In this document: positions 1-6,108 of the stretch, piece by piece
How the letters are laid out: every line of letters starts with the position of its first letter
How positions within the stretch are numbered: the stretch's first letter is position 1
DNA from: Lachnospiraceae bacterium UBA1760
GTDB taxonomy: Bacteria > Bacillota > Clostridia > Lachnospirales > Lachnospiraceae
Reading direction: 5' to 3'
Length of the DNA: 8,782 nucleotides
Assembly: GCA_002314775.1 (NCBI GenBank)
Contig: DCHE01000056.1
Coordinates: forward strand, 1-8,782
Program-made: the position numbers and the translations under genes
Notes under the pieces: generated by a model
Seen by the model: only the letters and a program-made list of their open reading frames with translations
Told to the model about the DNA's origin: nothing
Databases searched by the model: none

Positions 1-501
1 ATCGTAGTTATGAAGGATGGTATCATTCAGCAGGTAGATACTCCACAGAACTTATATGATCACCCAACAAACCTCTTCGTTGCTGGTTTCATGGGTATGC
101 CACCTATGAACTTCATCGATTGTAAGGTAGTTAAGTCTGGATCAGACGTACTTCTTATGTTCGGTTCACACTCAATCAAGGTTCCAGAAGCTAAGGCTGC
201 TAAGCTTATCGCTGGTGACTTCATTGATAAGGATGTTGTACTTGGTATCAGACCAGAGGATATTCATGATGAGCAGTTATTCATCGAGTCTTCTCCAGAG
301 TCAATCATCGATGCTAGAATCAATATCTACGAGATGTTAGGTGCTGAAGTTTACTTATACTTCACAATTGATCAGTTCGATATCACAGCTAGAGTAAATG
401 CTCGTACAACAGCTAGACCTGGTGATACAGTACAGTTCGCATTTGACTTAAGCAAGATTCACATCTTCGACAAGGAGTCTGAGTCAATCATCGCTAACTA
501 A
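1..501 (+). CDS. Sugar ABC transporter ATP-binding protein, MsmX/UgpC type (C-terminal part, 5' end outside window)
   Basis: This is the last 166 codons of an open frame that enters from the left edge (IVV precedes the first visible Met), so the true start is upstream. The fragment begins at the end of the nucleotide-binding domain (MKDGIIQQVDTPQNLYDHP, then FVAGFMGMPPMNF), which is the typical junction to the C-terminal OB-fold/TOBE regulatory domain of MalK/MsmX/UgpC ATPases. LGIRPEDI at about fragment residues 81-88 is the usual hallmark of that domain. Family knowledge: these ATPases energise carbohydrate ABC importers (CUT1) and in Firmicutes are often encoded apart from the permeases and shared by several of them. 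Walker A, Walker B and the signature motif lie outside the window, so activity cannot be judged. The gene ends in TAA and is followed by a strong terminator, so it is probably transcribed separately from the genes to its right. Confidence 0.9.
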   Translation: MVVMKDGIIQQVDTPQNLYDHPTNLFVAGFMGMPPMNFIDCKVVKSGSDVLLMFGSHSIKVPEAKAAKLIAGDFIDKDVVLGIRPEDIHDEQLFIESSPESIIDARINIYEMLGAEVYLYFTIDQFDITARVNARTTARPGDTVQFAFDLSKIHIFDKESESIIAN

Positions 502-546
502 TTAGCAGGATACTAAGATAAAATCTTAATAATTCATAAAAAATTC

Positions 547-586
547 AGAGGAAATACATTAAAAAGATGTATTTCCTCTTTTTTTT
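547..586 (+). terminator. Rho-independent terminator after the MsmX/UgpC-type gene
   Basis: A perfect 13-bp inverted repeat (547-559, AGAGGAAATACAT, with 567-579) encloses a 7-nt loop and runs straight into eight T residues (579-586). It lies 45 nt after the stop codon. An A run just before the stem (538-543) would give a T run on the other strand as well, so it could work in both directions, but no minus-strand gene is seen nearby. Confidence 0.93.
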
Positions 587-612
587 GTATAAAATTTCTG
601 TTAGAATATAAC
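585..612 (+). promoter_or_regulatory. Weak candidate promoter for the CdaR-like gene
   Basis: TTGTAT (585-590) and TATAAC (607-612) are separated by 16 nt. The -10 matches five of six consensus bases but the -35 only three, and the -35 overlaps the end of the terminator T tract. A promoter is expected between the terminator and position 736, and this is the best pair I found. Isolated TATAAA boxes at 658, 674 and 706 lack a convincing -35. Confidence 0.25.
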
Positions 613-642
613 AATAGTTTAAATTGATGATACTATGCCTTT

Positions 643-670
643 TTGTGCATTTATGCATATAAATTGTGCA
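643..670 (+). promoter_or_regulatory. Three TTRTGCA heptamers, possible operator upstream of the CdaR-like gene
   Basis: TTGTGCA occurs at 643-649 and again at 664-670, exactly 21 bp (about two helical turns) apart. TTATGCA at 651-657 lies between them, and 646-657 also reads as an inverted repeat (TGCAT-TT-ATGCA). The cluster ends 66 bp before the start of the regulator gene. Autoregulation by the CdaR-like protein is an inference only. Confidence 0.35.
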
Positions 671-723
671 ACCTATAAATAAGGATAGTGGAGAATGGGT
701 GTTACTATAAATTTTATGAGAAT

Positions 724-728
724 AGGAG
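724..728 (+). promoter_or_regulatory. Ribosome binding site fixing the CdaR-like start
   Basis: AGGAG is placed 7 nt before the ATG at 736. This favours 736 over the in-frame GTG at 688, which has no such site and would add 16 residues with no resemblance to the family's usual N-terminus. Confidence 0.75.
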
Positions 729-735
729 TGATAAG

Positions 736-1827
736 ATGATTTCAAATCAAATTCTTCAGGACACAATCGAGGGAATTCATACAATAACCAAGGTTAACCT
801 GGTAGTTGTGGATCTCGAGGGAAGAATACTTGCAAAGACACTTGATACTAGTTTAGATGGATTTGACTCAGCAATTTCTGCTTTTGTTGAATCGCCAGCG
901 GAGAGTCAGTCGCTACTTGGATATCATTTCTTTAAGGTGAATGATGATAAGCAGCTCGAGTATATTATTCTTGCAAGGGGTGACAACGACAGTACATATA
1001 TGGTGGGTAAGATGACCTCCTTCCAGATTCAGAGCCTGCTCGTTGCATATAAAGAGAGATTTGATAAGGATAACTTTATTAAGAACTTACTTCTTGATAA
1101 TCTTCTCCTTGTTGATATATATAACAGAGCAAAGAAGCTTCACATTGAGACAGATGTAAAGCGTATTGTATTTATCATTGAGACAAAGGCCGACAAGGAT
1201 AACAATGCACTTGAGACTGTCAGAAATCTTTTTGCCACAAAGGCTAAGGATTTCATCACTGCAGTTGATGAGAAGAACATCATCCTCGTTAAGGAGGTTA
1301 AGAAGAACGATACCTATGAGGACCTTGATAAGGTTGCCAAGGTGATTGTTGATATGCTCAGCTCAGAGGCTATGATTTCAGTCAGAGTATCCTACGGTAC
1401 AATTGTCAATGAAATCAAGGAGGTTTCTCGTTCATACAAGGAAGCCAAGATGGCTCTTGATGTTGGAAAGATTTTCTACGGAGATAAGAAGATTATTGCA
1501 TACAATAATCTTGGTATTGGAAGACTTATTTACCAGCTGCCTATTCCTCTTTGTAGAATGTTTATAAAGGAAATATTCGATGGAAAGTCACCTGATGAGT
1601 TCGATGAGGAGACTCTCACAACAATTAACAAGTTCTTTGAGAACAGCTTAAATGTATCTGAGACCTCAAGACAGCTCTACATCCATAGAAATACTCTTGT
1701 ATACAGACTTGATAAGATAGAGAAGACTACAGGTCTTGATTTAAGAGTATTCGAGGATGCAATCACATTTAAGATTGCCCTTATGGTAGTTAAGTACATG
1801 AAGTACATGGAGACAATCGATTATTAA
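736..1827 (+). CDS. CdaR/PucR-family transcriptional regulator with sugar-diacid-type sensor domain
   Basis: This is a 363-residue cytoplasmic regulator with the three-part layout of the CdaR (sugar diacid regulator) group. Residues about 1-130 resemble the diacid-recognition sensor (ISNQILQDTIEGIHTITK, then NLVVVDLEGRILAKT). Residues about 140-265 form a degenerate GGDEF-like domain (RIVFIIETK, VRVSYGTIVNEIKEVSRSYKEA). Residues about 297-355 are the PucR-type C-terminal helix-turn-helix, with the typical LNVSETSRQLYIHRNTLVYR around 316-325. Family members sense small acids such as glucarate or glycerate and usually activate their use; the ligand here cannot be read from sequence. The gene lies between a sugar-importer ATPase and ftsE. 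Only 32 nt without a terminator separate it from ftsE, so read-through into the division genes is likely. Start chosen at ATG 736 from its ribosome binding site. Family confidence is high, specific role unknown. Confidence 0.87.
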   Translation: MISNQILQDTIEGIHTITKVNLVVVDLEGRILAKTLDTSLDGFDSAISAFVESPAESQSLLGYHFFKVNDDKQLEYIILARGDNDSTYMVGKMTSFQIQSLLVAYKERFDKDNFIKNLLLDNLLLVDIYNRAKKLHIETDVKRIVFIIETKADKDNNALETVRNLFATKAKDFITAVDEKNIILVKEVKKNDTYEDLDKVAKVIVDMLSSEAMISVRVSYGTIVNEIKEVSRSYKEAKMALDVGKIFYGDKKIIAYNNLGIGRLIYQLPIPLCRMFIKEIFDGKSPDEFDEETLTTINKFFENSLNVSETSRQLYIHRNTLVYRLDKIEKTTGLDLRVFEDAITFKIALMVVKYMKYMETIDY

Positions 1828-1859
1828 TTGTAACTTAAGGATAAAGGAAGAAAAAAGCA

Positions 1860-2546
1860 ATGATAACATTTGAAAATGTAACAATGAAATACCCAACTGG
1901 TACCGTTGCGTTAAAGGAAGTTAACCTTGAGATTGAGAAGGGTGAATTCGTATTTATCGTTGGTTCTAGTGGCTCGGGTAAAACCACAATGATGGAGCTT
2001 ATGCTCAGAGAGCTGAAGCCAACAAAGGGCAAGATTGTTGTTGATGGCTTTAATCTCAGCAGAATCAAGAAGAGACATATTCCAAAGTTCAGAAGAAAGC
2101 TTGGAGTGGTATTCCAGAATTTCCGATTACTGAAGGATAGAACTGTTTATGAGAATGTAGCATTTGCCCAGAGAGTTATTGAGACACCTTCTAGATACAT
2201 CAGAAGACAGGTGCCTGCAATGCTCACTATGGTTGGACTTGCAGATAAGTATAAGGCTTATCCGAGAGAGCTTTCAGGAGGTGAGCAGCAGAGAGTTGCT
2301 CTGGCAAGAGCTCTTGTTAATAAGCCGGATATCATCCTTGCCGATGAGCCTACCGGAAACCTTGACCCTAAGAACTCATGGGATATCATGAATCTTCTTG
2401 ATGATATCAATTCGAAGGGAACAACAGTAGTAGTAGTTACGCATAATAAAGAAATCGTAAACGCCATGAAGAAGCGAGTTATAACACTTAAGAAGGGCGT
2501 AATAGTAAGCGATGTACAAAAAGGTGGGTATATAGATGAGGATTAG
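1860..2546 (+). CDS. ftsE: Cell division ATP-binding protein FtsE
   Basis: A complete 228-residue ABC ATPase of the usual FtsE length. Walker A is GSSGSGKT at 35-42, the Q-loop glutamine is Q86 (VVFQNFRLL, a typical FtsE stretch), the signature LSGGEQQR is at 138-145, Walker B with catalytic Glu is IILADE at 158-163, the D-loop is GNLD at 166-169 and the switch His is H195. All are intact, so it should hydrolyse ATP. FtsE binds FtsX at the inner face of the membrane, and the complex controls peptidoglycan hydrolysis outside the cell. Start: ATG 1860 with AAAGGAAG (1843-1850) 9 nt upstream. The last 11 nt overlap the start of ftsX, a sign of translational coupling. Identity rests on both the motifs and the adjacent ftsX. 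Confidence 0.96.
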   Translation: MITFENVTMKYPTGTVALKEVNLEIEKGEFVFIVGSSGSGKTTMMELMLRELKPTKGKIVVDGFNLSRIKKRHIPKFRRKLGVVFQNFRLLKDRTVYENVAFAQRVIETPSRYIRRQVPAMLTMVGLADKYKAYPRELSGGEQQRVALARALVNKPDIILADEPTGNLDPKNSWDIMNLLDDINSKGTTVVVVTHNKEIVNAMKKRVITLKKGVIVSDVQKGGYIDED

Positions 2547-3444
2547 TTCAGCATTTTATAGTTTCAGACAGGGTCTAAAGAATATCAGAAGAAATCTTTT
2601 ATTCTCACTTGCTTCTATCGGAACTATGATTTCATGTTTATTTATTTTCGGTTTATTTTACTGTGTTATTGTAAACTTCAAGTCTGCTATGAAGAGTATT
2701 GAGAGCACAATTTCAATCTCTGTATTCTTCGATGAGAATATCTCTGAGGAGTCGGTACGACTAATCGGTGAACAGATTCGAGTAAGGCAAGAGGTTAATA
2801 CTATGGATTTCATCTCTGCTGAACAGGCATGGAAGGAATTCTCAGAGAAAAACTATGATGATCCAGAGGCAGCAAGAGAAGCATTTGGCGATGACAATCC
2901 GCTTGCAAATGCAGCATCCTACAAGATTACTCTTAAGGATGTCAGCAAGCAGACAGAGCTTGTCAAGTATCTTGAGGGAATTACCGGTGTCAGAAAGGTA
3001 AAGAGCTCAGAATACACAGCTGATAGTATTTCAGCACTTAATTCAATTGTTGGATATGCATCACTTGGAATTATTGTAATCCTTCTTTTTGTATCGGTAT
3101 TCCTTATCAGCAATACTATCACAATCGGTATCACTGTAAGAAGAGAAGAGATTAAGATTATGAAGCTTATTGGTGCAACTAACTTCTTCGTTAGATCACC
3201 ATTCATAGTAGAGGGTGTATTTATTGGACTTCTCGGTTCAGCACTTCCACTTGTGCTTTTATACTATCTCTACGATATGGTTATTAATTATGTAATTGGA
3301 AGATTTACAATTATCCAGTCATTATTTGCATTTATCCCTTCTGAGGATATATTTAAGGTACTTATTCCAGTTTCACTTGGAATCGGTGTTGGTATCGGTC
3401 TTATCGGAAGCTGGTTCACAACTAGGAAACATCTCAAGGTTTAA
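2536..3444 (+). CDS. ftsX: Cell division membrane protein FtsX
   Basis: A complete 302-residue polytopic protein with the FtsX/MacB-like layout: cytoplasmic basic N-terminus, TM1 about 21-48, an extracytoplasmic domain about 49-170, then TM2 about 171-199, TM3 about 223-250 and TM4 about 274-296. The extracytoplasmic domain includes FGDDNPL with the conserved NPL at 121-123. Between TM2 and TM3 lies the family motif REEIKIMKLIGATNFFVRSP. The C-terminus is basic (TTRKHLKV). The external loop is the part that in other species contacts a coiled-coil hydrolase or activator (EnvC, PcsB, CwlO, RipC), and such a protein is encoded immediately downstream. Start ATG 2536 lies inside ftsE, with AAGGTGG at 2521-2527, 8 nt before it. 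No broken or missing segment is seen. Confidence 0.96.
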   Translation: MRISSAFYSFRQGLKNIRRNLLFSLASIGTMISCLFIFGLFYCVIVNFKSAMKSIESTISISVFFDENISEESVRLIGEQIRVRQEVNTMDFISAEQAWKEFSEKNYDDPEAAREAFGDDNPLANAASYKITLKDVSKQTELVKYLEGITGVRKVKSSEYTADSISALNSIVGYASLGIIVILLFVSVFLISNTITIGITVRREEIKIMKLIGATNFFVRSPFIVEGVFIGLLGSALPLVLLYYLYDMVINYVIGRFTIIQSLFAFIPSEDIFKVLIPVSLGIGVGIGLIGSWFTTRKHLKV

Positions 3445-3451
3445 AAGGGGG
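3443..3451 (+). promoter_or_regulatory. Strong ribosome binding site for a GTG start
   Basis: AAAAGGGGG sits 7 nt before GTG 3459 and overlaps the last two bases of the ftsX stop codon. The encoded MKKRLLK signal peptide begins exactly at this GTG and there is no in-frame ATG nearby, so the GTG start is well supported. Confidence 0.75.
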
Positions 3452-3458
3452 CCTTTTA

Positions 3459-4700
3459 GTGAAAAAACGTTTATTAAAAGTGATAACTGCAGCATTCCTT
3501 GCAGTTTCTCTCGCGGCTACACCTGTTTATGCAAGTAGCCAGGATATAGAAGAGCTTAAAAAACAGAAGGAAGAAAAGGAATCTGAAAAGCAGAAGGCTG
3601 TGGAGCTTCTCAACAATCTCACATCGACTCAGAATGATATTATTATATTTGCAGAGAGAATCGATACAGAGATTAAGAATTATGAGGAGAAGGTTTCAGT
3701 TCTTGAGAAGGAGCAGAAAAATGCTGAGGAGAAGATTGCTTCTCTCGAGGTAGAGATTGCTGATGCTAAGGTAAAGGTAGATAATCAGTATCAGCTCCTC
3801 AAGGATCATATCAAAAATTCCTATGAGAACAGCACCTACAATTATCTAGATGCTATTATGAATGCTACAGATTTCTCAGAGGTTTTAAATGAATCTGAGT
3901 ACGTCGAGCAGGTTGCGATGTATGACCAGAGAATTCTTGCTGAATTTATTGAGAATAAGATGGAGCTTACCAACAAGCAGGCTCTGCTTGAGACAAAGAG
4001 CGAGGCTATTGATGGAATAAAAGCGCAGTACGAGGACGAAAAGTCAGCTCTCGATGCACTTTATGCAGGTAAGCAGCAGCAGATTGATAATTACAATGAG
4101 GATATGGATCAGACTCAGGCGCTTATCTCAAGAATTGACCAGGAGGAGATTCTTATTGAGCAGCGAATTGCGTATATCGAGGCACAGCTTTTAGCTCAGA
4201 GATATGCAGCGGCTCAGGCAGCTGCAGGAACTACGGGAACAACACCTACTGGTGGCGCAACTATACCAACCAGCACCTTACAGGGTGGCGCTTATTCAGG
4301 AACCTATACAGGAGATAAATTTGTATGGCCTATGCCAAGCAGTACCAGAATAACATCGTACTTTGGTCTTAGAAAACAGCCAAAGGCCGGTGCAAGTACT
4401 AATCATAAGGGAATAGATATTGGATGTCCTGTTGGCAGTCAGGTTGTTTCAGCTGCAAAGGGTGTAGTTGTTTATATTGGATATTTATCAACATCAGGAA
4501 ATGTTGTTCTTATCGACCATGGAAGCGGAGTAGTAACCTGTTATTATCACCTCTCAAAGCAGCTTGTTCAAATTGGTGACGAGGTTGAGGCTAATCAGGT
4601 AGTAGCATTATCAGGAAACACCGGAGTTTCAACAGGTCCGCATCTTCACTTTGCAGTAAGAGTAAATGGAACCTACACAAATCCTATGGATTTTTTCTAG
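3459..4700 (+). CDS. Secreted coiled-coil M23 (LytM-type) peptidoglycan endopeptidase, probable FtsEX partner
   Basis: A 413-residue exported protein beginning at GTG. A Sec signal peptide (MKKRLLK, hydrophobic stretch, cleavage probably after PVYA at 22-25) is followed by a long Glu/Lys/Gln-rich coiled coil about 28-245, a Gly/Thr/Ser-rich linker about 257-287, and an M23 domain about 288-413. Expected zinc ligands are H316 and D320 (NHKGID) and H397 (HLH 395-397). The catalytic histidines are H364 (YYH) and H395, and the 31-residue gap between them equals that in LytM. The enzyme should therefore cut peptide cross-bridges in peptidoglycan. Layout and position 14 nt after ftsX match the coiled-coil partners of FtsEX. 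E. coli EnvC has a degenerate LytM domain and acts as an activator, whereas this protein appears catalytically complete. Partnership with FtsEX is inferred from context and architecture. Confidence 0.93.
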   Translation: MKKRLLKVITAAFLAVSLAATPVYASSQDIEELKKQKEEKESEKQKAVELLNNLTSTQNDIIIFAERIDTEIKNYEEKVSVLEKEQKNAEEKIASLEVEIADAKVKVDNQYQLLKDHIKNSYENSTYNYLDAIMNATDFSEVLNESEYVEQVAMYDQRILAEFIENKMELTNKQALLETKSEAIDGIKAQYEDEKSALDALYAGKQQQIDNYNEDMDQTQALISRIDQEEILIEQRIAYIEAQLLAQRYAAAQAAAGTTGTTPTGGATIPTSTLQGGAYSGTYTGDKFVWPMPSSTRITSYFGLRKQPKAGASTNHKGIDIGCPVGSQVVSAAKGVVVYIGYLSTSGNVVLIDHGSGVVTCYYHLSKQLVQIGDEVEANQVVALSGNTGVSTGPHLHFAVRVNGTYTNPMDFF

Positions 4701-4736
4701 AAGGAATGATTAGAAGAGTAATTTGTCTTTAAATTG

Positions 4737-4742
4737 AGAGGA
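4737..4742 (+). promoter_or_regulatory. Ribosome binding site fixing the S41 peptidase start
   Basis: AGAGGA lies 6 nt before ATG 4749. The alternative in-frame TTG at 4734 overlaps this site and would lack one of its own, so the ATG is preferred. It also places the basic KRSIKK stretch at the N-terminus of the signal peptide. Confidence 0.7.
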
Positions 4743-4748
4743 CGTACG

Positions 4749-6023
4749 ATGAAAAGAAGTATAAAGAAATCAGCATTAGTAGTAGCAATGTCATTTTCTA
4801 TGATGATTTCGTCAGCAGGCTGTGGTCTTGGCTCAATGCCAGGAATTGGTAAGACAACAACCAGCCAGTCTGAGGGAACAACAACGGATGCCGCTACTGG
4901 TGGAACCACAGATGGAAAGTTTGATTCTGACTCAGAGAGAATTCAGAAAAAGAAGGATACCATCGAGAACTATATAAATAACTATTATTATTTCGAGGAA
5001 GATGCAGAAAAGCAGGAGGAGGCTTACTTCGACGGAATAATGGAGGGCTTGGACGATCCATATTCTGTATACTATACTCCTGAGGAGTACAAGCAGCTTC
5101 TTGAGGACGACGGCGGAAAATACGAGGGTATTGGCGCAGTTGTAAGTAAGGACCTTGAGACTAATCGAGTTTATGTAGTCAGACCGATTGTTGGAGGACC
5201 GGCTGAGAAGGCAGGACTTCTTCCAAATGATATATTTGTTGAAATTGACGGCGTTGAGATAACCGGAGATATGGATCTTGATTCCGTTGTAAAGAAGCTT
5301 AGAGGTGCAGATGGCACTGTAACACATATAAAGATTTACAGAGAAGGCGAGTCGGATTACCTTTATTTTGATGTTACAAGAGCGGTAGTTGAGAATGTTA
5401 CAGTATCTTCAGAGATGCTCGATGGAAGCATTGGATATATCAAGGTTGAGCAGTTTATCGAGAATACTGGAACACAATTTATGGAGCAGGTTGATAAGCT
5501 TCAGGCGGACGGAGCGAAGTCGCTTATTATTGACCTGAGAGATAACCCAGGTGGTCTTGTTGATGTTGTAATCAGCATGTGTGATTATCTTGTAAGGGAT
5601 GATATGGGAGAAGACAAGGGATTACTCCTTACCACTCGTGATAAGAAGGGAAATGCCATTGAAACCTGGAGATGTAAGGACAACCATTCAGTTGATCTTC
5701 CTATGGTAGTTCTTGTAAATGGTAACAGTGCAAGCTCGTCTGAGATTTTTACCGGATGTATGAAGGATTACAAGCTTGCAACAATAGTTGGAACTAATAC
5801 CTATGGAAAGGGTATCGTACAGTCGGTTATCGGACTAGATGATGGTTCAGGAATCAAACTTACAATAGCAAAATATTTTACACCAGCTAACAATGATATC
5901 CACAAGGTTGGTATTGCACCAGATGTTGAGGTTGAGCTTAACGATGATGTGAAGAATATGGTAACAATTCCTCATGAGCAGGATAACCAGTTACAAAAAG
6001 CTATTGAAGTTCTCAGCAAATAA
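4749..6023 (+). CDS. S41-family C-terminal processing peptidase (CtpA/CtpB-like), probable lipoprotein
   Basis: A 424-residue exported serine protease. The N-terminus is basic (MKRSIKK), then hydrophobic, ending in SSAGC with Cys25. This fits a permissive lipobox, though -3 is Ser rather than the usual Leu. A Gly/Thr/Ser-rich spacer follows. The helical pre-PDZ segment contains YFDGIMEGLDDPYSVYYTPE, the PDZ domain spans about 127-200 (from GIGAVV; PAEKAGLLPNDIFVEIDG), and the S41 core follows with IDLRDNPGG. The catalytic Ser is probably S329 in NSASSSE (326-332), the Lys is K354 in YGKG and the Gln is Q358. The 25-residue Ser-Lys and 4-residue Lys-Gln spacings match B. subtilis CtpB. Such enzymes cleave from substrate C-termini outside the membrane. 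Its position 48 nt after the M23 gene, with no terminator between, suggests a role in cell-envelope processing; its substrate is unknown. Confidence 0.93.
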   Translation: MKRSIKKSALVVAMSFSMMISSAGCGLGSMPGIGKTTTSQSEGTTTDAATGGTTDGKFDSDSERIQKKKDTIENYINNYYYFEEDAEKQEEAYFDGIMEGLDDPYSVYYTPEEYKQLLEDDGGKYEGIGAVVSKDLETNRVYVVRPIVGGPAEKAGLLPNDIFVEIDGVEITGDMDLDSVVKKLRGADGTVTHIKIYREGESDYLYFDVTRAVVENVTVSSEMLDGSIGYIKVEQFIENTGTQFMEQVDKLQADGAKSLIIDLRDNPGGLVDVVISMCDYLVRDDMGEDKGLLLTTRDKKGNAIETWRCKDNHSVDLPMVVLVNGNSASSSEIFTGCMKDYKLATIVGTNTYGKGIVQSVIGLDDGSGIKLTIAKYFTPANNDIHKVGIAPDVEVELNDDVKNMVTIPHEQDNQLQKAIEVLSK

Positions 6024-6039
6024 AGAAAAATGTCTATCA

Positions 6040-6078
6040 ATAATTGCGAAACGTAAGTATTTTATGTTTCGCAATTAT
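6040..6078. promoter_or_regulatory. Long perfect dyad between the S41 gene and guaA: operator or RNA hairpin
   Basis: A perfect 13-bp inverted repeat (6040-6052, ATAATTGCGAAAC, with 6066-6078) can extend through five further pairs, including two G-T wobbles, leaving a 3-nt loop. No T tract follows on either strand at once, so it is not a standard intrinsic terminator. It ends 30 nt before the guaA start. Each arm carries a CGAA core in the inverted orientation seen in PurR-type PurBox pairs, but the match is partial. It could be an operator, an mRNA-end stabilising hairpin or a weak terminator. Confidence 0.6.
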
Positions 6079-6108
6079 CTATTATTAAAACGAAAGGAAC
6101 ATTTACGC

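Noticed and set aside
688..735. In-frame GTG at 688 as the CdaR-like start
   Set aside because: It has no ribosome binding site, and the 16 extra residues do not resemble the family N-terminus; ATG 736 has AGGAG at a good distance.
545..784. Minus-strand open frame across the terminator and leader
   Set aside because: It runs through the terminator hairpin and has a low-complexity product with no recognisable domain; a chance frame in AT-rich DNA.
5974..6108. Upstream extension of the guaA frame
   Set aside because: The extra 45 codons overlap the S41 gene in another frame and cross the dyad. GuaA normally begins just before the IVIDFGGQ motif, which ATG 6109 gives.
6024..6108. Guanine-type riboswitch before guaA
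   Set aside because: The gap is only 85 nt and holds a single simple hairpin, with no three-way junction or conserved purine aptamer core.
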